Assembly: GCF_022605725.1 (NCBI RefSeq)
Contig: NC_065563.1
Location: 5,482,518 to 5,546,517 of the forward strand
DNA length: 64,000 bases
DNA from: Anthonomus grandis grandis
Lineage: Eukaryota; Arthropoda; Insecta; Coleoptera; Curculionidae
Direction: 5' to 3'
The position numbers and the translations under genes are program-made. The notes beneath the pieces are model-generated. The model worked only from the letters and a program-made list of their open reading frames with translations. It was not told the origin of the DNA and did no database searches. This document shows, one piece after another, positions 1 to 13,286 of the stretch. Position 1 is the stretch's first letter. The number at the start of each line of letters is the position of its first letter.

Positions 1-3000
1 CTTTCTTATGAATTGTTTTTTAAAAAAAATATTACATCTCACTCTATTACTGTTTTTTATTATTCGAATATAATTTACATTTACTATTTCGAATATACAA
101 GATAGCCAAATGATGTTTTTTACGGTTTGAACACAACCAGAATTAAGAAAATATAATAACTAATAGCGTTAACGATTGTTCCGATTTAATTTAAAATTAA
201 TTTTTAGATATAATTTGATTAACCCTAAATGATTTTTAAAAATATTTTGGTGTATTGTGTTTAAAGAAAAAAGTCATATCTCACTCAATTACGGTTATCT
301 ATTATTCAAATTTATTTTAAAATTAATATTTAGGTTATAAAAGATGACTCAAATGATCCTTTTTGTTTTGGACATAACCGGGGTTAAGAAAATAGAACAA
401 TTAATCATTATAGCATTGTCCGATTTCATTCCAATTTAATTTTTGAAGTTCATTTGATGTACTGTAAATTATTTTTAAAATTTTTCTGATGTATTGTTTT
501 TAAAAAAAATAATCGTATTTCACACTATTACTGTTATCTATTATTCCAATATAATTTAAATTTACTATTTCGCATAGACGAGATAGCCAAATGATGTTTT
601 TTACGGTTTGAACACAACCAGAATTAAGAAAATATAATAACTAATAGCGTTAACGATTGTTCCGATTTAATTTAAAATTAATTTTTAGATATAATTTGAT
701 TAACCCTAAATGATTTTTAAAAATATTTTGGTGTATTGTGTTTAAAGAAAAAAGTCATATCTCACTCAATTACGGTTATCTATTATTCAAATTTATTTTA
801 AAATTAATATTTAGGTCATACAAGATGACTCAAATGATCCTTTTTAAGTTTTGGACATAACCAGGGTTAAGAAAATAGAACAATTAATCATTATAGCATT
901 ATCCGATTTCATTTTAATATAATTTTTGAAGTTCATTTAATGTACTCTAAATTATTTTTAAAATTTTTCTTATGAAATGTTTTATAAAAAAATTATTATA
1001 TCTCACTCTATTACTGTTATTTATTATTTGAATATAATTTACATTTACTATTTGGCATATACAAGATAGCCAAATGATGTTTTTTACGGTTTGAACACAA
1101 CCAGAATTAAGAAAATATAATAACTAATAGCGTTAACGATTGTTCCGATTTAATTTTAAATTAATTTTTAGATATAATTTGATTAACCCTAAATGATTTT
1201 TAAAAATATTTTGTTGTATTGTGTTTTAAAAAAATAGTCATATCTCACTCAATTACGGTTATCTATTATTCAAATTTATTTTAAAATTAATATTTAGGTT
1301 ATACAAGATGACTTAAATGATCCTTTTTAAGTTATTGACATAACCAGAGTTAAGAAAATAGAACAATTAATCATTATAGCATTGTCCGATTTTATTTCAA
1401 TTTAATCTTTGAAGTTCATTTGATGTACTGTAAATTATTTTTAAAATTTTTCTTATGAATTGTTTTTTTAAAAAATAATTATATCTCACTCTATTACTGA
1501 TATTTATTATACGAATATAATTTAAATTTAGTATTTCGCATATACAAGATAGCCAAATGATGTTCTTTGCGGTTTGAACACAACCAGAGTTAAGAAAATG
1601 TAATAATAGCGTTGGCGATTGTTCCGATTTAATTTTAATTCAATTTTTAGATATAATTTGATTAACCCTAAATGATTTTTAAAAATAGTTTTATGTATTG
1701 TGTTTTAATAAAATAGTGATATCTCACTCTATTACGGTTATTAATGAGTCAAATATAATTTACAATTAATATTTAGGTTATCAAGATGACTCAAATGATC
1801 CTTTTTTAATTTTGGACATAACCAGAATGAAGAAAATCGATTTCTATTACCTATAGCTATTGTTCCGATATGATTTCAATTTAATTTTTAGATATAATTT
1901 GTTTTACCCTAAATAATTATTTTAAATTTTTTAATGTATTGTGCTTTAAAAAAATAGCCATATCTCACTCAATTACGGTTATCTATTATTCAAATTTATT
2001 TTAAAATTAATATTTAGGTTATACAACATGACTCAAATGATCCTTTTTAAGTTTTGGACATAACCAGGGTTAAGAAAATAGAACGATTAATCATTATAGC
2101 ATTGTCCGATTTGATTCCAATTTAATTTTTGAAGTTTATTTATTGTCTTTAAAAAAAATAGTTATATCTCACTCAATTACGGTTATTTATTATTCAAATT
2201 TATTTTAAAATTAATATTTAGGTTACACAAGATGACCCAATTGATCCTTTTTAAGTTTTGGACCTAACCAGGTTTAAGAAAATAGAACAATTAATCATTG
2301 TCCGATTTAATTCCAATTTAATTTTTGAAGTACATTTAATGTACTCTAAATTATTTTTAAAATTTTTCTTATGAATTTTTTTTTTTAATTATTATACCTC
2401 ACTCTATTACTGTTATTTATTATTCAAATATAATTTACATTTACTATTTCGCATATACAAGATAGCCAAATGATGTTTTTTACGGTTTGAACCCAACCAG
2501 AGTTAAAAAAATGTAATAACTAATAGCGTTGGCGACAGTTCCTATTTAATTTTAATTCAATTTTTAGATATAATTTGATTAACCCTAAATGATTTTTAAA
2601 AATAGTTTTATGTATTATGTTTTAAAAAAATAGTCATATCTCACTCTATTACGGTTATCTATTATTCAAATATAATTTAAAATTATTATTTAGTTTATAC
2701 AAGATGACTCAAATGATCCTTTTTTAGTTTTGGACATAACCAATATAAAGAAAATCGATTACTATTACCTATAGCTATTGTTCCGATATGACTTCAATTT
2801 AATTTTTAGATATAATTTGTTTAACCCTAAATAATTGTTTTAAATTTTTTAATGTATTGTGTTTTAAAAAAATAGTCATATCTCACTCATTCACGGTTAT
2901 CTATTATTCAAATATAATTTAAAATTATTATTTAGTTTATACAAGATGTCTCAAATGATCCTTTTTATGTTTTGGACATAAACAGGATAAAGAAAATCGA

Positions 3001-6000
3001 TTACTATTACCTATAGCTATTGTTCCGATATGATTTCAATTTAATTTTTAAATATAATTTGTTTAACCCTAAGTAATTTTTTAAAATATTTTGATGTATT
3101 GTGTTTTAAAAAAATAGTCATATCTCACTCAATTACGGTTATCTATTATTCAAATTTATTTTAAAATTAATATTTAGTTATACAAGATGACCCAAATGAT
3201 CCTGTTTAAGTTTTGGACATAATCAGGGTTAAGAAAGAAGAACAATTAATCATTATAGCATTGTCCGATTTGATTCCAATTTAATCTTTGATGTTCATTT
3301 GATGTACTGTAAATTAATTTTAAAATTTTTCTTATGTATTGTTTTTTAAAAAAATTATTATATCTCACTCTATTACTGTTATTTATTATTCGAATATAAT
3401 TTACATTTACTATTTCGCGTATACAAGATAGCCAAATGATGTTTTTTACGGTTTGAATAAAACCAGAATTAAGAAAATATAATAAATAACTCTTCGCGTT
3501 AACGACTGTTCCGATTTAATTTTAATTTAATTTTTAGATATAATTTGATTAACCCTAAATGATTTTTAAGAATATTTTGATGTATTGTGTTTAAAAAAAA
3601 TAGTCATATCTCCCTCGATTACGGTTATCTATTATTCAAATATAATTTAAAATTATTATTTAGGTTATACAAGATGATTCAAATGATACTTTTTATGTTT
3701 TGGACATAATCAGGATAAAGAAAATCGATTACTATTACCTGTAGCTATTGTTCCGATATGATTTCAATTTAATTTTTAGATATAATTTGTTTAACCCTAA
3801 ATAATTATTTTAACTTTTTAATGTATTGTGTTTTAAAAAAAAATAGTCATATCTCACTCAATTACGGTTATCTATTATTCAAATTTATTTTAAAATTATT
3901 ATTTAGGTTATACTAGATGACCCAAATGATCCTTTTTAAGTTGTGGACATAATCAGGGTTAAGAAAGTAGAACAATTAATCATTATAGCATTGTCCGATT
4001 TGATTCCAATTTAATTTTTGAAGTTTATTTGATGTACTGTAAATTATTTTTAAAATTTTTCTTATGAATTGTTTTTTAAAAAAATTATTATATCTCACTC
4101 TATTACTGATATCTATTATTCGAATATAATTTAAATTTACTATTTCGCATATACAAGATAGTTAAATGATGTTTTTTGCGGTTTGAACACAACCAGAGTT
4201 AAGAAAATGTAATAACTAATAGCGTTGGCGATTGTTCCGATTTAATTTTAATTCAATTTTTAGATATATTTTGATTAACCCGAAATGATTTTTAAAAATA
4301 GTTTTATGTAATATGTTTTCAAAAAATTGTCATATCTCACTCAATTACGGTTATCTATTATTCAAATATAATTTAAAATTATTATTTAGTTTATACAAGA
4401 TGACTCAAATGATCCTTCTTATGTTTTGGACATAACCAGGATAAAGAAAATCGATTACTATTACCTATAGCTACTGTTCCGATATGATTTCAATTTAATT
4501 TTTAGATATAATTTGTTTAACCCTAAGTAATTTTTTAAAAATATTTTGATGTATTGTGTTTAAAAAAAAAAATAGTCATATCTCACTCAATTACGGTTAT
4601 CTATTATTCAAATTTATTTAAAAATTAATATTTAGTTATACAAGATGACCCAAATGATCCTGTTTAAGTTTTGGACATAATCAGGGTTAAGAAAGAATAA
4701 TAATTAATCATTATAGCATTGTCCGATTTGATTCCAATTTAATCTTTGATGTTCATTTGATGTACTGTAAATTATTTTTAAAATTTTTCTTATGAATTGT
4801 TTTTTAAAAAAATAATTATATCTCACTCTATTACTGATATCTATTACACGAATATAATTTAAATTTACTATTTCGCATATACAAGATAGCCAAATGATGT
4901 TTTTTGCGGTTTGAACACAAGCAGAGTTAAGAAAATGTAATAATAGCGTTGGCGATTTTTCCGATTTAATTTTAATTCAATTTTTAGATATAATTTGATT
5001 AACCCTTAATGATTTTTAAAAATAGTTTTATGTATTGTGTTTTAAAAAAAATAGTGATATCTCACTCTATTACGGTTATTAATGAGTCAAATATAATTTA
5101 CAATTAATATTTAGGTTATCAAGATGACTCAAATGATCCTTTTTAAGTTTTGGACATAACCAGAATGAAGAAAATCGATTACTATTACCTGTAGCTATTG
5201 TTCCTATATGATTTCAATTTAATTTTTAGATATAATTTGTTTTACCTTAAATAATTATTTTAAATTTTTTAATGTATTGTGCTTTAAAAAAATAGTCATA
5301 TCTCACTCAATTACGGTTATCTATTATTCAAATTTATTTTAAAATTAATATTTAGGTTATACAAGATGACTCAAATGATCCTTTTTAAGTTTTGGAAATA
5401 ACCAGAGCTAAGAAAATAGAACAATTAATCATTATAGCATTGTCCGATTTGATTCCAATTTAATCTTTGAAGTTCATTTGATGTACTGTAATTATTTTTA
5501 AAATTTTTCTTATGAATTGTTTTTTAAAAAAATAATTATAACTCATTCTATTACTGATATCTATTATTCGAATATAATTTAAATTTACTATTTCGCATAA
5601 ACAAGATAGCCAAATGATGTTTTTTTGCGGTTTGAACACAAACCAGAGTTAAGAAAATGTAATAACTAATAGCGTTGGCGATTGTTTCCTATTTAATTTT
5701 AATTCAATTTTTAGATATAATTTGATTAACCCTAAATGATTTTTAAAAATAGTTTAATGTATTATGTTTTAAAAAAAATAGTCATATCTCACTCAAATAC
5801 GGTTATCTATTATTTAAATATAATTTAAAATTATTATTTAGTTTACACAAGATGACTCAAATGATCCTTTTTATGTTTTGGACATAACCAGGATAAAGAA
5901 AATCGATTACTATTACCTATAGCTATTGTTCCGATATGATTTCAATTTAATTTTTAGATATAATTTGTTTAACCCTAAGTAATTTTTTAAAATATTTTGA

Positions 6001-9000
6001 TGTATTGTGTTTAAAAAGAAATAGCCATATCTCACTCAATTACGGTTATCTATTATTTAAATTTATTTTAAAAATAATATTTAGTTATACAAGATGACCG
6101 CAATTATCCTGTTTAAGTTTTGGACATAATCAGGGTTAAGAAAGAAGAACAATTAATCATTATAGCATTGTCCGATTTGATTCCAATTTAATCTTTGATG
6201 TTCATTTGATGTACTGTAAATTATTTTTAAAATTTTTCTTATATATTGTTTTTTAAAAAAATAATTATATCTCACTGTATTACGGTTATCTATTATTCGA
6301 ATATAATTTAAATTATATTTCGCATATACAAGATAGCAAAATGATGTTTTTTAAGGTTTGAACACAACCAGAGTTAAGAAATTGTAATAACCAATAGCGT
6401 TGGCGATTGTTCCTATTTAATTTTAATTCAATTTTTAGATATAATTTGATTAACCCTAAATGATTTTTAAAAATAGTTTTATGTATTATGTTTTAAAAAC
6501 TAGTCATATCTCACTCAATTACGGTTATCTATTATTCAAATATAATTTAAAATTATTATTTAGTTTATACAAGATGACTGGAATGATCCTTTTTATGTTT
6601 TGGACATAACCAGAATAAAGAAAATCGATTACTATTACCCATAGGTATTGTTCCGATATGATTTCAATTTAATTTTTAGATATAATTTGTTTAACCCTAA
6701 ATAATTATTTAAAATTTTTTAATGTATTGTTTTTTTTTAAAATAGTCATATCTCACTCAATTACGGTTATCTATTATTCAAATTTATTTTAAAATTAATA
6801 TTTAGGTTATACAAGATGACTCAAATGATCCTTTTTAAGTTTTGGACATAACCAGGGTTAAGAAAATAGAACAATTAATCATTATAGCATTGTCCGATTT
6901 GATTCCAATTTAATTTTTGAAGTTCATTTGATATACTGTAATTAATTTTTAAAATTTTTCTTATGAATTGTTTTTTAAAAAAACTATTATATCTCACTCT
7001 ATTACTGTTTTTTATTATTCGAATATAATTTACATTTACTATTTCGAATATACAAGATAGCCAAATGATGTTTTTTACGGTTTGAACACAACCAGAATTA
7101 AGAAAATATAATAACTAATAGCGTTAACGATTGTTCCGATTTAATTTAAAATTAATCTTTAGATATAATTTGATTAACCCTAAATGATTTTTAAAAATAT
7201 TTTGGTTTATTGTGTTTAAAGAAAAAAGTCATATCTCACTCAATTACGGTTATCTATTATTCAAATTTATTTTAAAATTAATATTTAGGTTATACAAGAT
7301 GACACAAATGATCCTTTTTAAGTTTTGGACATAATCAGGGTTAAGAAAGTAGAACAATTAATCATTATAGTATGGTCCGATTTGATTCCAATTTAATTTT
7401 TGAAGTACATTTGATGTACTGAAAATTATTTTTCAAATTTTTCTTATGAATTGTTTTTTAAAAACAATAATCATATCTCACTCTATTACTGTTATCTATT
7501 ATTCGAATATAATTTACATTTACTATTTCGCATATACAAGATAGCCAAAAGATGTTTTTTACGGTTTGAACACAAACAGAATTAAGAAAATATAATAAAT
7601 AATAGCGTTAACGATTGTTCCAATTTAATTTTTAAATATAATTTGATTAACCCTAAATGATTTTTAAAAATATTTTGATGTATTGTGTTTAAAAAAATAG
7701 TCATATCTCACTCAATTATGGTTATCTATTATTCAAATTTATTTTAAAATTAATATTTATGTTATACAAGATGATCCAAATGATCCTTTTTATGTTTTGG
7801 ACATAACCAGGATAAAGAAAATCGATTACTGTTACCTATAGCTATTGTTCCGATATGATTTTAATTTAATCTTTAGATATAATTTGTTTAACCCTAAATA
7901 ATTTTTTTTTTAATTTTTAATGTATTGTGTTTTAAAAAAATAGTCATTTCTTACTCTATTACGGTTATCTAATATTCTAATTTAATTTAAATTTGGTATT
8001 TAGGATATACAAGATGACTCAAATGATTCTTTTTACATTTTGGATATAACCAGAGTTAAGAAAATACAATAACTAAGAGCGATAGCTATTGTTCCGATTT
8101 TTTATTAATTTAAATTTTAGATATAATTTGTTTAAGCCTAAATGATTTTTAAAAATATTTTGAGGTCTTGTGTTTTAAAAAAATAGTCATATCTCACTGT
8201 ATTATGGTTATCTGTTATTCTAATATAATTTAAAATTAGTATTCAGGTTTTACAAGATGAATCAAATGATTCTTTTTACGTTTTGGACATTACCAGCGTT
8301 AAGAAATTAGAACAATTACTCCCTATGGCGTTGTCCGATCTGACTATGAATTTAATTTTTGAAGTTCATTTGATTTATTTTAAATTATTTTTAAAATGTT
8401 TCTGATGTATTTTTTTTTAAATAAAATAGTCATATCTCACTCTATTACGGTTGTCTATTATTCGAATATAATTTAAATTTAGTATTTCGCATATACAAGA
8501 TAGCCGAATGATCTTTTTCATGGTTTGAACTTAACCAGAATTAAGAAAATACGATAACTAGCGTCAGCGTCAGCTATTGTTCCGAGTTAATTTTAATTTA
8601 ATTTTTAGATCTAATTTGTTTAACCTAAATGATTTTTAAAAATATTTTGATGTATTGTGTTTTAAAAAAATAGTCATATTTCACTCTCCTGTTATCTATT
8701 ATTCGAATATAATTTAAAATTAGTATTTAGGTTATACAAGATGACCCAATTGATAATTTTTAAGTTTCGGACATTATCAGCGTTAAGAAAATAAAACAAT
8801 TAATCTCTATAGCATTGTCCGAGTTGACTCGAATTTAATTTTTGAAATTCATTTGATTTACTGTAAATTATTTTTAAAATTTTTCCGATTTTTTTTTTAT
8901 AAAATAGTCATGTCTCACTCTATTGCTCAATTCCTGTTATCTATTATTCGAATAGAATGTAAATTTAGTATTTTGCAAATACAGGATAGCCGAATGATAT

Positions 9001-9535
9001 TTTTTATGGGTTTGAATTTAACCAGAATTGAGAAAATGCGATAACTAATAGCGTTAACTATTGTTCCGATTTAATTTTTAGATAAAAATTGTTTAACCCT
9101 AAATGATTTTCAAAAATATTTTGATGTATTGTGTTTTAAAAAAAATGTCATATCTCACTCTGTTACGGTTATTTATTATTCGAATGTAATTTAAAATTAG
9201 TATTTAGGATATACAAGATGACCCAATTGATCCTTTTCAAGTTTTGGACATTACCAGCGTTAAGAAAATAAAACAATTAATCTCTATAGCATTGTCCGAG
9301 TAGACTCCAATTTAATTTTTGAAATTCATTTGATTTACTGTAAATTATTTTTTAAATGTTTCTGATGTATTGTTTTTTAAAAAAAATAGTCATATCTCAC
9401 TCAAATACTGTTATTTGTTATTCGAATACAATTTAAATTTAGTATTTCGCAAATACAAGATATCCATATGATCTTTTTTATGGTTTGAACTTAACCAGAA
9501 TTAAGAAAATACGATAACTAATAGCGTTAGCCCCA
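1..9535. repeat. AT-rich satellite array, about 240-bp monomers in higher-order repeats
   Basis: About 40 head-to-tail copies of a roughly 240-bp AT-rich monomer, recognised by the recurring CATATCTCACTC block near 275, 755, 1231, 1958, 3119, 3847 and so on to 9391. Monomers fall into classes: A (GATAGCCAAATGATG), B (AACAATTAATCATTATAGC) and C (AAATCGATTACTATTACC). They alternate A-B at the left (period about 483 bp) and A-C-B between about 3358 and 6988 (five repeats, 720-731 bp). The rightmost 2 kb is more divergent. The array runs off the left edge of the window. It has no coding potential; the short ORF at 8853-9044 is chance. The arrangement is typical of centromeric or pericentromeric satellite, but location is inference. 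Confidence 0.95.
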
Positions 9536-9649
9536 TATGCGCCCGGCATATAAATTCGATTTTTCTCGAATTTGGGTGATTGTTTACCTTTGCTTTACCC
9601 GATCTCATTCTAATAGCTATAATAGACATCCAAAGGGTCGGTCTCGTAG

Positions 9650-10560
9650 CAGATCGGACTCTCGTTATAGCCAATTTTTCTCGACGTAACCGTTCACAAT
9701 CTCGATCGTCTTACTCTCACAGCCGCCATCGCAGTCGATCACCGTGCATGTCGAGGCGAGGGGTAGAGAGATGGAGATAGTCTAAAAACGGAATAGGCCT
9801 GCGACTTCTGCTGAAAATTTTGTGCAGCATCGGAGAATCCTAGATTGTCGTTCCCCGCGCGGGGCGGAATCTGTGATAGAGACAGGGCCGGACTTAGAAG
9901 ACGTTTTAATGCTCAAGGATGAGTCTACGCCGCTATCAGAGTATACTCTGAGTATACAGAGAATATTCTGGGCGTCGACCCAGTGAAGTCCAATACTTCT
10001 AAGTTTAAATTGCACAGTGCTATAGCGTCTAGATGGTCTCGTATTTTGGTAAATGGGTTATCGAGTAAGGAATCTTCTACTCTACGAGAAAAACTCACGG
10101 TACCCTCTAATTGCAATGTATTGTTTCCACCTAAAATAAATGCCGAAGTAAAAGCCATCCTTTCAGCTACTCATTTGACAAGAGATTCCACTCACTCCGG
10201 GTACTAATTGCATATTGGTAACGGTTTAACTGCCATGGGAAAGGCATTCTAGAAGACGAAAATAATATCCCCAAGGACACGAGAGAAAAAGTTTTATCTA
10301 ACCTGACTGACTCCGGCCCGTATTTTTGCGGCTCTTTTTAATGATATTTTTAAAATTAGAAAATATCTTATTAGCCCAGTACTCAACAAATCTGTTAAAG
10401 AATTAACAGAAAATACTGTTTCCGGCGAATTCTTATTTGGCCCTGATTTAGGGGAACGAGCAAAAAACTTAAAATCTCTAGAGAAGGCGGGCCAGGAATT
10501 ACGTTTGCGTTCTACTTCCTCACGTAATATCACCCAACCGATACGACAGTTTGGTCATTC
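9650..10560 (+). pseudogene. DIRS gag-like ORF1 remnant
   Basis: An SR-rich stretch (9660-9770, RNRSQSRSSYSHSRHRSRSP) precedes a gag-like region. At 9983-10207 it reads through KFKLHSAIASRWSRILVNGL and an RDSTHSGY segment. In other frames it continues at 10240-10560 through ISPVLNKSVKELTEN and GEFLFGPDLGERAKNLKSL. The pattern of a wandering region ending in FLFGPDL is characteristic of DIRS ORF1 proteins, which are thought to coat the RNA. At least two frameshifts separate the parts. Function is assigned by family resemblance from memory; an HMM search would settle it. Confidence 0.65.
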
Positions 10561-10729
10561 TGAAAAGAGAGGGGGGGAGCCAGCTCATCCAAAACTGCGG
10601 TGGCGTTAAACAGGTATCGCCCGTCTTACCAAAGGAAGAAAGTGAGACAATACAGGGGCAATTCCTCTAGGCAAAATATGCAGAACAGGCGTCAACAAGT
10701 CAAGAAGCGATAGAGGTAAATTATATTCC

Positions 10730-11640
10730 ATTTGCTGGTCGCTTAAAATATTATTTTGAATTCTGGTTTAAAATTACAGCAAACTCAAGAGTCTTATCCT
10801 GGATTCAGGGCTATATCATTCCCGTTAAAGACAAACCTCCATTATATCGCCAAATAATTAACAATCATTTTTCCCAGTCAGAAATACCCTTAGTAAACTC
10901 AGCTATAAGCGACTTATTACCATCAGGAGCTATAGTTAAATGTGAGGCAAGTCCTGATCAGTTTATTTCTCCGATCTTCCTTGCGAATAAGCCAAATGAT
11001 GGAAAAAGGTTTATTTTAAATTTAAAGCAGTTAAATAAATTTGTCAAATGCCCACATTTTAAAATGGTAGATCTACGAACAGCCGTTAAACTTACTCACA
11101 AAAATATTTATATGTGCACTATTGATCTTAAAGCGCCTATTTTTTAATACCGGTACTTAAGAAGTACCAAAAATATCTTAAATTTCAATTTGAAGGTCAA
11201 CTATATCATTTTACTTGTTTACCATTCAGTTTTATATACTGCATCACGGTGTTTTACAAAAATAATGAGGCCAGTTGTTTTTTATCTTCGCAATTTAGGC
11301 ATTTCTCTTGTAAATTATTTAGATGATTTTTTGGTCTTTGGGGACTCATGAATCATATCTTAATAATACAAATATTACAATTAATCTTTTAAAATTATTA
11401 GGATCTGTAATAAACATAACAAAAGTATTTTCCTAGTCCCTACTACCCAAATAAAATTCCTTGGTTTTATAATTGACAGCGTTAATTCAAAAATAGTACT
11501 TCCAGATGATAAGAAAAACAATATAATTAAACTGGCCTCACATTACCTAAATAAACTAGAATTTAAGATTTCGCTATGTTAATTGGCATTTTAACATCGG
11601 CCTGTCCGGGTATAAAATATGGTTTTCTGTATTGTAAAAG
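10730..11640 (+). pseudogene. DIRS reverse transcriptase remnant
   Basis: Translates in pieces as an RT: a SPIFLANKPNDGKRFILNLK segment at about 10968, the first catalytic region near 11110-11140 (MCTIDLK), and VNYLDDFLVFGDS at about 11310-11350 with the YLDD catalytic box. Several stops and shifts interrupt it (for example just after the TIDLK segment). It lies between the gag-like ORF and the RNase H ORF with no spacer, as in DIRS pol. An RT of Gypsy type is excluded by the downstream tyrosine recombinase. Confidence 0.75.
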
Positions 11641-11706
11641 GGAAAAATTCTAGAAAGGGAAAAATTCTTAGCATTACGCAGGAATAATAGAAATTATAAT
11701 GCAACT

Positions 11707-12672
11707 ATGTCTATTTCTGAAAGCGTAAAAACTGATATTCTTTGGTGGAAAAATAATGTATCACAAGCTTCTAATGATATAAGATATGATACATTTGATA
11801 TCACTATATTTACTGATGCGTCCCTTACAGGATGGGGTGTTTGTTGTGGGCAGGATCGGATGCATGCTTTTTGGTCCAATTCTCAAAAAGATCTACACAT
11901 AAATAATTTGGAATTATTGGCAATCTTTTTTGGAATACAATGTTATGCAAAAAATTTAAAAAGCTACAATGTAATAATTAGATGCGACAATACAACCGCC
12001 GTTTCGTATATTAATCGAATGGGGAGTGTCCAATTTCCGGACCTTTATTATCTGGCCAAACAAGTTTGGCAATGGTGCGAAGAACGGAACCTTTGGCTTT
12101 TCGCATCATATATTCCATCAAAAGACAACATCATTGCAGACATCGAATCTCGAAGTTTAAGTTTTGAAACGGAATGGTATTTATGCCCTAAAGCTTTCAC
12201 TCATATAATCATCACTTTAGGAAAACCAGAAATCGACCTCTTCGCCTCACATATAAACCACAAATGCAAATTGTACGTATCCTGGCATAGAGATCCAGGA
12301 TCTATTTATGTTGATGCTTTTACGATTTCCTGGAACAGGTATTTCTTCTATGCTTTCCCTCCCTTTACTTTAATTCTTCGGACTCTCCAAAAAATTATCC
12401 AGGATAAGGCTGTTGGCATTTTGGTAGTACCTTGGTGGCCTTCGCAACCATGGTATCCACTTTTTCGTAAATTAATTGTGCAGCAAGAAATTTATTTTCA
12501 TCCTTCACCCAATTTACTCTCTTCTCCATTCTTTAGGTTTCCCCCATGTCCAAGAGTCTTACCCTGGTGGGAGCAAAATTATCAGGCAGGCGTTTCTAAG
12601 CAGAGATGCTCCAGAATCGACAATAGGTACCATTATTTCATCGGTCTCGAAATCTACATTGCGACAGTATGA
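11707..12672 (+). pseudogene. DIRS RNase H plus methylase-like ORF
   Basis: A 321-codon open stretch. Residues about 35-50 give TIFTDASLTGWGVCCG, the first RNase H aspartate; LELLAIFFGI supplies the glutamate and IRCDNTTAVSYINRMG the third acid. Residues about 170 onward (EIDLFASHINHKC, YAFPPF, GILVVPWWPSQPWYPLFRKL) match the segment that in DIRS elements follows RNase H and is often annotated as a DAM-like methylase. The ATG at 11707 is an arbitrary in-frame start, because the ORF is the C-terminal part of a polyprotein. The last 40 codons are out of frame relative to the family. Confidence 0.8.
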
Positions 12673-13041
12673 AAACACTTCCAAACTATGGTGATCGTAT
12701 TGCTTAAATAAGAACATCTCAATGTTTATTCCTACGATTAAAGATGTCTTATCTTTTCTGCAGGATCTAAAAAATTAAACCAACATATCATATGGTACCT
12801 TCAACTTACACACATCTGCCCTATAACTAATTTGTTCCACAGATTTAGCCGCAAATCCAATAATTAAACGTTTTAAAAAGGGTATTTCCCAACTTCGGCC
12901 ATCTCAACCCAAATATACCGCCACATGGGACCCTACGCCTCTTTTAAATTATATCGAAAATTTTCTCTTTCCATTAAGTCTTCAAACCCTTTCACTTAAA
13001 TTAACTGCGCTATTGGCGCTTATCACTGGAAAAAGACTTTA
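12560..13041 (+). pseudogene. DIRS tyrosine recombinase N-terminal remnant
   Basis: A SAM-like N-domain is visible: SVSKSTLRQYENTSKLW at about 12640-12694, shifting frame, then a basic stretch and PLSLQTLSLKLTALLALITG at about 12970-13030. This is the DNA-binding half of the recombinase; the catalytic R...HxxR...Y half is absent. It follows the RNase H ORF with overlap, as in DIRS elements. It cannot be active. Confidence 0.65.
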
Positions 13042-13286
13042 GACAATTCATTTAATTCGTATTTCAAACATAATACAGGGTAGTACAGAAATTATACTTC
13101 ATAGCCACGTCCTTATATAGAACACTCTGTAGTAACGCCTCTGGAGTTACACTACGCACTGTAAAGAGAGAGAGAAAAAATGTCAACCCAATCCCCATCG
13201 GTCTCCTCGGTACGATCGTCATTACGTTTCAATGCGCTACGCTATTCACTGTGTTATGGTACGTATGTATCATATATAGGTATCTA
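13042..13286. other. unassigned spacer between two DIRS remnants
   Basis: No coding or repeat structure recognised apart from a short GA-rich run near 13165. The ATG-initiated reading at 13180 only gains DIRS similarity after about 13290, so its first 35 codons are probably chance sequence. Confidence 0.4.

Larger units (their letters stand above)
9540..13041 (+). mobile_element. DIRS-like tyrosine-recombinase retrotransposon, degenerate
   Basis: Starts where satellite similarity stops. Reading along + there are, in order, a DIRS-type gag, a reverse transcriptase with a YLDD motif, RNase H joined to the methylase-like region, and the N-terminal half of a tyrosine recombinase. That order is diagnostic of the DIRS order of retroelements, which integrate with a recombinase instead of a DDE integrase and make no target duplication. 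Multiple stops and frameshifts make it a dead copy. Termini were not resolved; no split direct or inverted repeats were found with certainty. Confidence 0.8.

Noticed and set aside
8853..9044. 63-codon ORF inside the satellite
   Set aside because: It lies wholly in a tandem repeat monomer and exists only because that monomer lost stops.
1..9535. CRISPR array
   Set aside because: Repeats are about 240 bp and contiguous, with no unique spacers, in a eukaryotic context.
9782..10158. Overlapping minus-strand ORFs opposite the DIRS gag
   Set aside because: They are shadows of the + strand gag region and have no motifs.
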